Source of the DNA: Ceratopteris richardii
Taxonomy: Eukaryota; Streptophyta; Polypodiopsida; Polypodiales; Pteridaceae
Direction: 5' to 3'
NCBI GenBank assembly: GCA_020310875.1
Contig: CM035407.1
Location: 203,269,627 to 203,333,626, forward strand
Length of the DNA: 64,000 nucleotides
In this document: piece by piece, positions 8,201 to 16,956 of the stretch
Position numbering within the stretch: the stretch's first letter is position 1
Layout of the letters: the number at the start of each line of letters is the position of its first letter
Position numbers and translations under genes: made by a program
Notes under the pieces: generated by a model
Databases searched by the model: none
What the model was told of the DNA's origin: nothing
Seen by the model: only the letters and a program-made list of their open reading frames with translations

Positions 8201-10719
8201 TGGTACAAACTTCCCGCAATGATGTGAAGGTTTTTAGTCCTCCAAAGGTCTTGCGTTTGGTTTGGAGTGATCCCATCTTTAGGTCCATGGGTTAGTATAG
8301 GGATCAATTTTTCTGCCCACTGAGGACATACTTCCAGGTTAAAAAGATAAGTGTCTGGCAGATCATCTGGTACTCCTATGGGTGGTTCTCCATGGGTCAT
8401 TCGAGATAAGTGGTCTGCTCTTATGTGGGTGTTTCCTTTCTTGACTATTACCTCAAAATCAAATTCCATCAGCAATAAAAACCATCGTACTAGTCGTCCT
8501 GTATTACAAGGCTTGTTGACTAGGTACAATAGGGCTTGATGATCAATGAAGAATTTGAATTTGTTTGCCAGTAAGTAATGTCTGAATTTCTTGACTGCGT
8601 ATACCATCCCTAGGCCTTCTCTTTCCGTGGTCGTATAATTGCGTTCCGCTTGATTTAGTTGTCTACTAGCATAGGCTATCGGGTGGTCTAATTTTCCTGT
8701 GTCAGCTGGTTGAGCTAAGATGCAACCAATGGCAAACTTGGAAGCATCCACATGAATGTGAAACGATTTATTCCAGTTAGGGACTCGAAGGATGGGTGCT
8801 GAACTCAATCGACTCTTTAACTCATTAAAAGCTTTTTCGCATTCATTGGTCCATTTAAACAGAGTCAATAATGCATAAAGAGGTCTAGCAATTATGGCGT
8901 ACATATGTATAAATCTTCGATAGTATCCACAATGTCCCATAAATGCTTGAACTTCTTTAGCAGTCTTTGGTCTTGGTAAATCCAAAATTACTTTAATTTT
9001 GTCTTCATCCGTTGAAATCCCATTCTTAGAGACAATATGTCCTAAGATTTTTCCTTGTCGAACCATGAAGACACATTTTTCAGGATTGAGGCATACTCGA
9101 TATTGTCGACATTTAGCAAAAATCTTTTCTAGTTCAGGGATGTGCTCTGATCGTATAGCTGAATATGTACAAAGATCGTCCACGTATACCTCCATACTTT
9201 TTCTCAGAAATTCCTTGAACACATGACACATCAATCTTTGGAAAGTAGCTGGGGCATTTGTTAAACCAAAAGGCATGACTCTAAAGGCGTATACTCCCCA
9301 CTCAGTTGCAAACGCTGTTTTATGTTGGTCCTCAGGAGCAATGGCTACCTGATTATACCCTGAAAAGCCATCCAGAAAACTATAAACTTCCTTCCCTGCT
9401 ACCCTTTCCAAGAGATGATCCGTGATTGGTAAGGGATAACTATCCCTTATGGTTGCAGCATTTACTTTCTTCAAATTGATGCACACTCTTAACTTTCCAT
9501 TCTTTTTTGGTACAACCACCAAGGGTGACACCCATTCCGTGTGCTCAATTTCATAAATGAATCCAGCATCTAGCAACTTGTTTATCTCCTCTTTTATCTT
9601 GGCTGAATACACATCATTGTAAGTGTATGGTCTTTGTTTCGAAGGTTTGGCTTCGGATGTCATGGGGATTCTATGCGCACATATAGATGGATCTACTCCT
9701 TTTAAGTCCTTATAAGTCCAAGCAAAGACATCCCGATATTCTCTTATGAGTCGAATTAACTCTTGTTCTTCTTCTAATGAGACATCCTGTCCTATGAAGG
9801 TACATCGTTCCTCTCCTCCTTCCATAGTTACAACTATCTTTTTGGTTTGTTCCTTATTATCATATGCTATTCCAGGCTGTGCTTCTCTTTTCGGCATTTG
9901 AATAGCAATTTTCCTCTCCTCCACTTCGTATTTTTTAAAATGAGCTGGTACCTCAAATTGGTCTTGGGGTTTGTTTTCTTCCTCTTCTGATTCTCTTTCA
10001 GCTTCTAATTCCCCTTTCTGTGTAAGTTCTTGGTGTCTCTCATTGGCAGTGATATTTATGTTGGTAGTACTATTTCCTAGATCCATGGGTTCACGTTCCA
10101 TTTCAATGCTCTCGTAGTCCTCCTCCCAGTCTTTCTCGATCACTTCTCCTTCTTCAGCCTTCTGAAGGACTACCATATACAGACTAACATCATAACCCTC
10201 CTCATCAATACATTCGTTCATGGTCACTACCTCTTCGTTTACACAGACATCGAGGGTAGCTAAGATTTCCATCCAGCCGTGAGGTTCAAATTCTTCATCC
10301 GGAAATACTTGCGGCATGTAAGCTGGATCTTGTACAGATCTCGCTATTCCTCGTTTTTGCTGCCAACCTCTTCTTCTCTCCTCCTCCCTTTTTGCAGCTT
10401 GACATATCCACAGGTGAGTGTCTTCGTTCATCCAGGATTGATCACTAGAACCGGCACTATGAATCGATTGATCGTCTTCCTCTTTATGGATTTGATTCCA
10501 TTGAAGAGGTGGCACATCTTGATAAGTGTATGTATGTAGGTTTATCCTAGTGGTGGTTCCTGCGTGTTGTAGGTAAACTGCGTCTTTTCCCCAATCTTGT
10601 ACGACCTTTAGCTGTCTCATGAAAGGCCTTCCCAAGATCATCTCATAATTGCTTGGCCTTTCGAAGTGACATATTGCTAAAGTATGTTCGAATTCCACTC
10701 CACACGTAGTGAAGACTAC
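5263..10719 (-). CDS. pol: Gyp-A pol: end of protease, RT, RNase H, double H2C2, integrase, second protease-like domain
   Basis: This continues the gag frame after the TGA at 10720-10722; its first M is a GTG, so this is not a separate gene. In order: the C-terminal protease motif ILGRPF (about 10640); an acidic linker; RT (about 9600-9000) with YVDD at 9186-9175; RNase H with VDAS (Asp at 8748) and FFIDHQ; a first H2C2 zinc domain (8130-8004, ends CQTC); a second H2C2 (7752-7627, ends CDTC); the integrase core with Asp 7542, Asp 7356 and Glu 7248, a DD35E spacing; and an integrase C-terminal segment near 6890-6790. After that comes ALIDTGVAVSCI (Asp 6432) with VLGQDW, a second retropepsin-like domain, and then IW(I/V)PK repeats at 5715, 5668 and 5420. 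All catalytic residues are present. The product makes and inserts element DNA in cytoplasmic particles and the nucleus. No chromodomain was found. Confidence 0.93.
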   Translation of the reverse strand, partial: VVFTTCGVEFEHTLAICHFERPSNYEMILGRPFMRQLKVVQDWGKDAVYLQHAGTTTRINLHTYTYQDVPPLQWNQIHKEEDDQSIHSAGSSDQSWMNEDTHLWICQAAKREEERRRGWQQKRGIARSVQDPAYMPQVFPDEEFEPHGWMEILATLDVCVNEEVVTMNECIDEEGYDVSLYMVVLQKAEEGEVIEKDWEEDYESIEMEREPMDLGNSTTNINITANERHQELTQKGELEAERESEEEENKPQDQFEVPAHFKKYEVEERKIAIQMPKREAQPGIAYDNKEQTKKIVVTMEGGEERCTFIGQDVSLEEEQELIRLIREYRDVFAWTYKDLKGVDPSICAHRIPMTSEAKPSKQRPYTYNDVYSAKIKEEINKLLDAGFIYEIEHTEWVSPLVVVPKKNGKLRVCINLKKVNAATIRDSYPLPITDHLLERVAGKEVYSFLDGFSGYNQVAIAPEDQHKTAFATEWGVYAFRVMPFGLTNAPATFQRLMCHVFKEFLRKSMEVYVDDLCTYSAIRSEHIPELEKIFAKCRQYRVCLNPEKCVFMVRQGKILGHIVSKNGISTDEDKIKVILDLPRPKTAKEVQAFMGHCGYYRRFIHMYAIIARPLYALLTLFKWTNECEKAFNELKSRLSSAPILRVPNWNKSFHIHVDASKFAIGCILAQPADTGKLDHPIAYASRQLNQAERNYTTTEREGLGMVYAVKKFRHYLLANKFKFFIDHQALLYLVNKPCNTGRLVRWFLLLMEFDFEVIVKKGNTHIRADHLSRMTHGEPPIGVPDDLPDTYLFNLEVCPQWAEKLIPILTHGPKDGITPNQTQDLWRTKNLHIIAGSLYHQDSSGLLMRCVEEEEQEMWLQKAHINQWNTHLNANGTWQTLKRFGIHWPTMQRDAHNYVSTCQTCQEQIPDENSTLCYSRIAPRWSMTLVKFLKTQEYPDGATSARKRALEEQSKDYAIIGKQLFKRGKDNQLRMCIHENEYLSVLEMAHTGAAGGHFSADKTVKMILFAGMWWPTLHQDAITYVQRCDTCQRTKYPIRRDEMPLRPMMSARAFTKWGIDFIGPISPPAKGSHAEYIIVATYYLTKWVEAKATRKNDARTTAKFLFENVFTRFGLPIEIVSDRGTHFVNDVIEALLNEFLVIHKKSAPYHPQANGQAESSNKILCTVLTKIVNNGRSDWDKQLHHALWAFRVAYKTAIGTTPFNLVYGQNAILPIDFLIPTLRVAATYEWTGHELSAQLDQIEKLHETRLQAVAGIYAAKRRQKAYFDAHIKDKNLKEGDLVLVYTLKQHAKKLQKRGYGPLIINRISTSGAISLATLDGDVLPNYISGCRVKKYLEPLTEETMSRLIKGKNRRIEEERMREEARQEALERIKKRKEWMRERDERYRLGEELIPMANFRATQNLGSQRTQPYLNLGAGKTEFHLVNALIDTGVAVSCIKLSLTQKLKETIRPSMAQLIGIGGTITQCIGEITLPLHLGNNTMEQKMLVCHDQDLLEEVVLGQDWIYEYEVTIQLALGYISARIGHREVFSLLDERPLKSVSMEQTVHSYEQSPECTISSTIETPSSSTICADTLNSACTPCSDLANHESFNLSKTHLTEAPCIRETSSLSDSKPVPIKIYPIPYSNQAWIKKDQVEEYLRRQKHNRHQNEQSKEKSTQSEQRSHRQITTIWIPKKVVAAQQDRSQIWVPKSCIPRKMNRKDDPQNKNNQYDAQAKQPQIKSYWRKKESARTTQPFPKFTKQIKQAYNKKKRATFRGSGQHTTKPSTMKQIWKPKDKTKDMHTPTTSNCTHMEFSRPQVCMIGPHYKAKHSAHPSSISG

Positions 10720-10722
10720 TCA
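10720..10722 (-). other. In-frame TGA inside the Gyp-A protease
   Basis: Minus-strand codon 1288 is TGA. Gyp-B has an arginine codon here (LLERV), so one CGA to TGA change explains it. Because it falls inside the protease domain, not at a gag/pol border, I read it as damage rather than programmed readthrough. Confidence 0.85.
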
Positions 10723-13700
10723 CTCCAACAATCCTAAGGGTCTTTCCGTATGTCCATCTGCCATTTGTATTTTCATGCGTGTTGGTCTTAATGCTGGTTG
10801 TCCCCATTTCTCCCAAATTTCCTTGGTAGCAATGCCAACACCAGCTCCTGAATCTAGTATGGCTTTGGTAGTGTAACCCCTATAGGTGATTGGAAGGCAG
10901 GTATTTCCTTCATCTCCCTCACTAAAGTCTCCTACCTTATCCACTGGAATTCTCACTGTGTTTACTTCATCAGCCATCTCTTTCTTTTCGTCCTTAACTT
11001 CCCATTGATTGATTAATTTCTCTTTTAAATGTGGTTTTACCTTTAACAATTCTTCGAATGTTAGGGTACATGGGATTTTTACCACTCTAAGGCGTTGTAT
11101 GATCTCCGATGTTTGAACTGATGGGTTCGTTTCTCGTTTCCTTATTGAGGGAATGCGATACAATTCTGAATTGTGCTCGTACTCCCCGGTGTAGTTGGGC
11201 AGTTCCTTTACATCTTCCTCTTCTTTGTCACTTGCATCCATTGGAAAAATTTCTTCGGAATTTAGTTCAGGTATTGAACCCTCTATTTCATTCTCTGCTG
11301 CTAATTCTTCAAAGGGCGGTTCCATTCCTTCCACCTTCTTCCATTTGTCCTCTTGGACTCGTGCCCATAGATCCTTAGTCCATTCTCCTTCTACTTCGGG
11401 AACTATGGATCCTTCCCTTCTCTCAACACCACATTCGTCATTCTGTGGTCTATTTACTTCAGGCTTTTCATGAGTGTTTAGGCACTCTTGGAATTCTCCT
11501 TCTGAAATTCGGGTATTGGGTAAAGGCGATGTAGGTTTTTCTAAGGTTTGTTGTGCAACTTCCATCAATTTCTTGCAGATTTCTAGTCTTTCCTTTTCTA
11601 AGTCGCCTCTTGGGTATTCTCTCTCGTGTTGCTCTATGGTAGGTCCTGCTCTTATTCGTGCCTTATATGCCTGAATCCACATGGCTAATTCTTCAGGCAT
11701 AGGATCTGCTAAGACTGATCCTACCTCCTCTTTCTTACGCTTCTCATTTTTGTTTTCTTCTTCCTTCTTCGGTTCTTCTTTTGGTTTTTGTTCGTTCCTC
11801 TCATTTTCCTTCCTCTGTAATAGCTTCTTTTCTTTTAGTCTCTCTCTTCGGTGCTTCCATTTTTGGGACCTTTTACTGGCAATACTTTTCTCTGGTTCTT
11901 CTGAGTCTTCAACTCTTTGAGGGATGGGTGTGTCCCTCTCCTTGTCACTCTGATTGTTCTCATCCGTTTTATCAGGGGTCTCTCTGGCTTTGGCTCTCGT
12001 TATTGCTTTTAAAGGTACTGTGTACTCTTTATCACTCCCTGATGATTCTATTACTTCTATTACGTTGATTTGGACATTAGATGTAGCCTTGTTGGGGTTT
12101 TTGGGGCAGTCTCTAAAAAGATGTTCCTTACCACAATCATTACAGTAGCCTTCCCAGACTCGCTGTGGTGGGGGTGGGTTCGGCAATGTACATTCTCTGA
12201 TATAGTGGTCACCTCCACATCTGTAACATGGTCCTCTGGGTACGGGCGGTCTGTTCATTGGTCGGGGTGGTATGGTTGCTCTAGGAGCTGTGTACATTAA
12301 GGATACATAATCCTGCTCATAACTGTATGAACTATCTGGTATTTCCATGCCATAAGCACATGGTTCATACAGTTGCCCATATTCCATTATTGAGCTTTCA
12401 TAACTAGGGTATGTTCCTTGACTAGGGTCATAAAATGAGTCATATGGTTCACTACTAGTCAAAGGTGTGGCTGGCACTATAGCCCTCTCTAGGTTTTCTT
12501 CTGGTTGTGCAATCTTGACTGGGACAACGTTCTGAGGGTGGGGCGGTTGTTGTCCTAGTACCGGCTGTGGTTGGGTGTGTCCTTGATATGCGTATGGTCG
12601 TGGTGCTAGTGCCTGCGGCTGATAAATGGGATATCTAAAGGCTTCACCTCCTTGATCTCTTTGGGGATATCCATACGGTCTCGCATAAGGCTGGGTGGGT
12701 CTGGTTTGCCTATTGTAAGGGCAATTCTCCGTGCTATGGTTTGTATACCTTTGCTCTATACTGCAATATTGTGGAGGTCCTGGGACAGAGGGTCTATGAT
12801 GAGCATAGGCAGGTGGTGGGACTATTCCCCTAGTACACAAATGAGAAGGATGATCACCTCCGCACTGCATACATCTTCTAAGCATAGGCAGTCTCATAGG
12901 ATTAGTGGGATAATTCCTCTGTCCTTGAACGTTCGGTTTTTTTGCTACTAAATCTGCTATTTCCTCCACATTGTTTTTAGGGTTTGATGTGCTACTGGCT
13001 GACTCTTCGCTTTTCAAACTACCTTGAGGTATTTTCAAGTCTTCTGCTAGGTTATCCTCTAGGTCTATACATTCCTTCATACACTCTTGCAAAGTTTGAA
13101 CCCTCTTTACATACACTAATGACCTCAAAGTTCCGTTCAACAATCCTTCCAAAAATAATGACACCATTTTATTTTGGGTAGGCCTCTCCTCTAAGGGGCA
13201 TCTATCCACATATTGCTTGAACCTTCTGGCTGCCAATCTCACTGACTCGGTAGGGACTTGTTTGAAGCTGTGGATTAATGACGAAGAATTGTTTTTAATT
13301 CCTGATTTGGTAAATTCTTCAATCATTTCTTGATATACTTGCTCCATATTCTGAAAGGCATTAGGGTCCAATGGCTGAAACCATGCCAATGCTGTGTCTG
13401 ACAGAGTAAGACCAAAGGACTCATATTGGATCAAGAAGTCTTCTACCTGTTCGGCTCTGATTACTTGTTTGAATTCAGCTATATGGTTGTAAGGTTCACT
13501 AGAGCCATCATAGTGATTTCTCATACACTTGGAAACTTGGATCGACCTTAGTCGTCTTCCTGCTTCAGGTTGTCTAGGCATCACTGGGAAAATTGGTCTT
13601 CCTATTGGTATGCCTGGTCCTCTTACTACCGACGGTCTGACTGGAGCATGAACTCCATGTCTTGGGTCAATAGCTGGTTGAGGCCGGTAATTAGGGTTAT

Positions 13701-14583
13701 TTGTAGGCATTGCAAACTGCACATGTGGTCTGACTGGGATCTGGGTTTGTTGTGTTTGTTGTGCTTGTCCCGACTGTTGATATGAATCATTCTGGGATGT
13801 TCCAAGTGGGTTCCGTGAAGTAGTGGCTTGGTCCCTAGGGGGAAACACTAGGATATTCTGGTATTTCAACTCAGCTCTTTCTGATTCTGTTAATGGCCAA
13901 TATCTTCTCTGATTCTTATCCAAATATGTGATGATGGTGGGGAACTCAGGATCTTGTAACTCATAGATGGTAACTGGATTAGGAGCAGCTTCCCATATAG
14001 AGGAATGGGCTCTAAGCAGATGCTCCATCCCATTGCTCAAATATACATCTATTAGAGTGTCATCCTGGGGAATCAGGTCTCCTCTCCAAATTTTAGTAAT
14101 CGTAGATCTCCCTCTAGGAGTAGTTACTTGCTCTTCGTTTCCACCTCCATTTAAGCTTGAAGCATGATTTTCTTCACCATGTTCATCAATGCTTTCCGGA
14201 TGTTCTGTGACAACGTATTGGATGTCTCTCTTGTCCATGTAAAAACCTCCTACGTACTTGACTGCTGGTCTAGGCACTATGTAAGCCTCTGAAGCCTTCT
14301 TCAGTCTGGCCACTGATCTGTTTAGACCATCCAAATAAATAGGGATCTCATTGTGGTTCGTGTTCACATACTCCAAGGAGGTTCGGTACTCTCCCTCAAT
14401 GATTGACATCATGCCAATCATGGGTACTGTGTTCTGCATGTCCTCTGAAGCCATGGGAATTTCTTCTTCTGACTCACTGGAGGTCTCGGAATAATGTGAA
14501 CGACTACTTGGCTCGGCTACACTCCCTACAGAAGAGATTACACTTCTTCGGCTTCCTAGGGTTCTTCCGGATCTCAGGTTCAT
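10720..14583 (-). CDS. gag: Gyp-A gag with three zinc knuckles and N-terminal part of protease
   Basis: The ATG at 14583 starts MNLRSGRTLGSRRSV, an N-terminus shared by Gyp-B, Gyp-C and Gyp-E. Residues about 350-520 form the retrotransposon gag (capsid-like) domain, with AWFQPLDP, the FTKSGIKNNSSSLIHSFKQ region and RRFKQYVDRCP. Zinc knuckles follow at 571-583, 786-798 and 814-826, all spaced CX2CX3HX4C, one residue tighter than the usual CX2CX4HX4C. They are separated by a P/Q/Y-rich spacer of about 200 residues. A basic, lysine- and glutamate-rich segment leads to the protease, whose catalytic Asp is residue 1244 in ILDSGAGVG. At about 1,290 codons before the stop the region is long for gag because no stop or frameshift separates it from pol. 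Role: particle assembly and RNA packaging. Frame and domains are certain; functional status of this copy is not, because of the TGA. Confidence 0.93.
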   Translation of the reverse strand: MNLRSGRTLGSRRSVISSVGSVAEPSSRSHYSETSSESEEEIPMASEDMQNTVPMIGMMSIIEGEYRTSLEYVNTNHNEIPIYLDGLNRSVARLKKASEAYIVPRPAVKYVGGFYMDKRDIQYVVTEHPESIDEHGEENHASSLNGGGNEEQVTTPRGRSTITKIWRGDLIPQDDTLIDVYLSNGMEHLLRAHSSIWEAAPNPVTIYELQDPEFPTIITYLDKNQRRYWPLTESERAELKYQNILVFPPRDQATTSRNPLGTSQNDSYQQSGQAQQTQQTQIPVRPHVQFAMPTNNPNYRPQPAIDPRHGVHAPVRPSVVRGPGIPIGRPIFPVMPRQPEAGRRLRSIQVSKCMRNHYDGSSEPYNHIAEFKQVIRAEQVEDFLIQYESFGLTLSDTALAWFQPLDPNAFQNMEQVYQEMIEEFTKSGIKNNSSSLIHSFKQVPTESVRLAARRFKQYVDRCPLEERPTQNKMVSLFLEGLLNGTLRSLVYVKRVQTLQECMKECIDLEDNLAEDLKIPQGSLKSEESASSTSNPKNNVEEIADLVAKKPNVQGQRNYPTNPMRLPMLRRCMQCGGDHPSHLCTRGIVPPPAYAHHRPSVPGPPQYCSIEQRYTNHSTENCPYNRQTRPTQPYARPYGYPQRDQGGEAFRYPIYQPQALAPRPYAYQGHTQPQPVLGQQPPHPQNVVPVKIAQPEENLERAIVPATPLTSSEPYDSFYDPSQGTYPSYESSIMEYGQLYEPCAYGMEIPDSSYSYEQDYVSLMYTAPRATIPPRPMNRPPVPRGPCYRCGGDHYIRECTLPNPPPPQRVWEGYCNDCGKEHLFRDCPKNPNKATSNVQINVIEVIESSGSDKEYTVPLKAITRAKARETPDKTDENNQSDKERDTPIPQRVEDSEEPEKSIASKRSQKWKHRRERLKEKKLLQRKENERNEQKPKEEPKKEEENKNEKRKKEEVGSVLADPMPEELAMWIQAYKARIRAGPTIEQHEREYPRGDLEKERLEICKKLMEVAQQTLEKPTSPLPNTRISEGEFQECLNTHEKPEVNRPQNDECGVERREGSIVPEVEGEWTKDLWARVQEDKWKKVEGMEPPFEELAAENEIEGSIPELNSEEIFPMDASDKEEEDVKELPNYTGEYEHNSELYRIPSIRKRETNPSVQTSEIIQRLRVVKIPCTLTFEELLKVKPHLKEKLINQWEVKDEKKEMADEVNTVRIPVDKVGDFSEGDEGNTCLPITYRGYTTKAILDSGAGVGIATKEIWEKWGQPALRPTRMKIQMADGHTERPLGLLE

Positions 14584-15545
14584 CCACTTCTAAACTCTGA
14601 TCAGACTTAGATACCCTTGGGCCTTTGGCACTCTTCTCTACAGGTCAAAAATGTCTAGAAGACTTGGGCTGGAAAGAAATTACTGAAGAAGAATTTCTAC
14701 TACACACGATACTTGTCTCCAAAAATACACGATACCTGATCTCTGGGTTCAGACGATACCCGATACTTGACAAATATCGCGATACCTGATGCACGATACC
14801 GATCGCTGAGTGAAACGATATCGATACCTGGAAGAAACGATACACGATATTCGAAGGGAGACGATACTTGGAATAGACGATACTCGATATGTGGGAAGTA
14901 TCGCGATCTTTGCTCTAAACGATCTCTGGGCCAAACGATACTTGGCTGGAAACGATATACGATACTTGGAATCCCACGATACACGATCTCTGAACTGGAA
15001 CGATCGACGATACACGATAGTTGGTAAGTATCGCGATCTCCAAGAAGCGATACACGATACCTGACCCAAACGATACGTGACCGACGATCGCCGATACTTG
15101 AATGAAACGATACGCGATCTTCGGACAAAACGATACACGATACTTGCTAGGTATCGCGATCTTTGACCAAACGATACTTCTCAAGTATCGCGACTGGCAC
15201 GAAATGATACACGATCAACGATACTCAATAAACGATCGCTGGCAAACGATCTCTGATCAAGTATCGCGATCGGTATGAAACGATACACGATCGATGGGAA
15301 ATATCGCGATACTCGACCACAGGAGCAAAACGATACTTGTGAAGTATCGCGATACTCGACCGCGGGAGTAAAACGATACTTGACCCTTATACAAATTTTG
15401 AAAAAGATTTTTTAAGTTTTGATTTTGACCCCTTGATCTCCTAGCTCCTCTCTCTTTTCCTCACTCTCTGTACCAAACAAAACACACCTTTTTACCCCCT
15501 GAAAGCTCTAACGATACCTGACGCAGATCGTTTTTCTTTCCTAAC
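14584..15545 (-). repeat. Gyp-A leader: dense CGATAC/GTATCG motif array
   Basis: Between gag and the primer site the leader is filled from about 14705 to 15525 with CGATAC. I count 29 copies on the plus strand and 6 of GTATCG, against fewer than one expected by chance. Spacing is irregular, about 10-40 bases, with variable spacers. Several sites read GTATCGCGAT or GTATCGCGATAC, the latter a perfect 12-base palindrome. No open frame here is credible; the YRVS-rich frames are translations of the repeat. Equivalent arrays occur at the same place in Gyp-B, Gyp-C and Gyp-E. Confidence 0.9.
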
Positions 15546-16032
15546 TTGATTTGCTGAGAAATTTTGATTAAAATGGTGGGCTAGCTCACCATGGTGGCAC
15601 CTATGATCTCTTTGTCACTTCCCCTTGCTCTGTGCACCCCCAAATTGCTTGGTTTCTCGCCCACGACCTCTGCCACAGCTCACGCGATACTCGACAGTCT
15701 CTCTCACGATACTTGCTCAGAAACACAAGTAGCTTGCAAAATGAATTTTTTTTTGGCTTTTATAGTTGGGATTTTCTTGCTTACAAAAAGGAAACTTTTC
15801 TAAACAAAATTAAACTCTACCCTAATGACTTGGTCTACTCCCTAACTATTCCTACTCTACTCCTTCTACTCACTTCCCTAAACTAACAACTCACTACACA
15901 CACTCCAAGAATGAGAAGTAGCAAGTGCGGCTGAAAATGACTTACCAAAGAAGAGAAGATTTCCACTCCTCCACTTACTTCAATGCAAAAAGCTACTTAC
16001 CATCACACGAATGCCTCGGTTTGATTCGTCAC
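15546..16032 (-). other. Gyp-A leader between motif array and primer site
   Basis: This is non-coding leader, A/T- and pyrimidine-rich on the plus strand, with a few more motif copies (CACGATACTTGCTCAG near 15708). The final 150 bases are well conserved with Gyp-B at 23440-23600, suggesting a constrained zone next to the primer site. No gene is seen. Confidence 0.7.
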
Positions 16033-16050
16033 TCCCCGGAAACGGCGCCA
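16033..16050 (-). promoter_or_regulatory. Gyp-A primer binding site (tRNA-Asp)
   Basis: The plus strand TCCCCGGAAACGGCGCCA equals the 3' end of plant tRNA-Asp in 17 of 18 positions, including terminal CCA. It lies 7 bases inside the 5' LTR. tRNA-Asp priming is known from Athila/Tat-type elements. Confidence 0.93.
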
Positions 16051-16693
16051 AAAAGTGTGTTGACCTAAGCACCAACTTAGGGACTTGCGGAGAAAGAGAC
16101 TATACCTCAATCCCCTCACAAGTGCATATAGTGGGGATACACGCTTTTAATTATCAATCCAAAGAGTATACAAACCTAGCCGAGTGTATGAAGACATGCA
16201 ATCATGTAATGGTCAATACAAGTGAACTACTCAAAGAATGTAAATGAGGCAAAGACTTATCCAAACAAGCTCCAACTGTTGGTCAAGGCGAAACGATACT
16301 TGGTGCAGCAGCCATCAGTATTTTGGACTTTTCTCCCAGCTCCGAACTCCAAATATAGCAAATAGCATATGCGTTTCGAAACTCTCGAGAAGACGCATCC
16401 AATGGCAGTGGTTTCACTCAATTCCGACACTCCTACTTCAAGTTATGAGCGAAATACTGGGTCACGGGAATACTTTCCTACACTTCAGCACTTCCTACAC
16501 TTCGCACACACCTTACCTACAGCAAAGAAACACTTTCATGGATAGACAACACTCGCAAGCACTCTTTCCAAGCAATACACCTGCATACAAACTCGCGAAG
16601 AAGAAGATAAGGAGGGAAGAAGACACAAATTCGAATTTCTGTGCTTACTATTCTCACAATGGCAAAAAGTCTTTTACAAAGAGTCACATTTGA

Positions 16694-16701
16694 CTTATAT
16701 A
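16694..16701 (-). promoter_or_regulatory. TATA box of Gyp-A LTR promoter
   Basis: The minus strand reads TATATAAG. The motif is kept at the same place in Gyp-B (24259-24266), Gyp-C (GTATAAG, 35615-35621) and Gyp-E (TATAAG, 40030-40035), each followed by TCA. This fits a conserved RNA polymerase II core promoter. Confidence 0.75.
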
Positions 16702-16813
16702 CTAGTGCCCTAAAAATGGTCCTTACACACAAGTGACCGGCACTTTATTCACTAAAAGACTAATTTTCTACTATTTTACATGGGTAAGCTTCTAATCTTC
16801 TGTGGGGATGCAT

Positions 16814-16830
16814 CTAGAGGACTCCTCTAG
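16814..16830. promoter_or_regulatory. 17 bp palindrome upstream of the Gyp-A TATA box
   Basis: Perfect CTAGAGGA-C-TCCTCTAG inverted repeat, 113 bases upstream of the TATA box in transcript sense. Conserved in five LTRs of the window. Binding factor unknown. Confidence 0.6.
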
Positions 16831-16951
16831 TGCCTTTACAACGGAAAATATATTACAAGAATGATTATGATACAAAAAGATGATGTCCAAATCGGAAAAA
16901 TTTTGGGACCCGTCTTTTTCTCTGCTTTGTGCGCTCTTTAGCTCTGCAACA

Positions 16952-16956
16952 GCCAC
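16952..16956. repeat. Target-site duplication of Gyp-A, right copy (GCCAC)
   Basis: Matches 8-12. Removing Gyp-A and one copy restores an uninterrupted reverse transcriptase frame across the junction, which confirms the insertion site in Gyp-B. Confidence 0.95.

Larger units (their letters stand above)
13..16951 (-). mobile_element. Gyp-A, complete Ty3/gypsy (OTA, Athila/Tat-like) LTR retrotransposon
   Basis: This full-length 16.9 kb element runs right to left. From its 5' end it has a 5' LTR (16058-16951), tRNA-Asp primer site, a leader with a CGATAC array, gag-protease, pol, a 3' accessory reading frame, a polypurine tract and a 3' LTR (13-906). Matching GCCAC duplications flank it. The LTRs are the same length and differ at 15 positions by my count, 14 of them transitions, so insertion is recent. 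Order of domains (RT, RNase H, integrase) is that of Ty3/gypsy; no chromodomain is seen. Two in-frame TGA codons (10720-10722 and 2165-2167) probably make this copy defective, but it is the best-preserved copy here. It lies inside the RT of Gyp-B. I place it in the OTA clade from the tRNA-Asp primer site and RT motifs; the sub-lineage is not assigned. Confidence 0.97.
16058..16951 (-). repeat. Gyp-A 5' LTR
   Basis: This 894 bp repeat starts TGTTGACC and ends TGCAACA. In transcript sense it carries the U3 palindrome (16814-16830), then TATATAAG (16694-16701), leaving about 600 bases of R and U5 before the primer site. The LTR itself has one CGATACTTGG motif near 16291, possibly the seed of the leader array. 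Confidence 0.96.

Noticed and set aside
8004..8700. Additional (archaeal-type) RNase H, as in Tat elements
   Set aside because: The interval between RNase H and integrase is filled by a first H2C2 domain, and I see no second set of RNase H acidic motifs.
10720..10722. Programmed TGA readthrough between gag and pol
   Set aside because: The TGA is inside the protease domain, and Gyp-B has Arg at the same codon, so mutation is simpler.
14700..15184. Overlapping small frames rich in YRVS and RYDTR on both strands
   Set aside because: They are translations of the CGATAC array in several frames, with no start context or domain; the same happens at 22236-22936.
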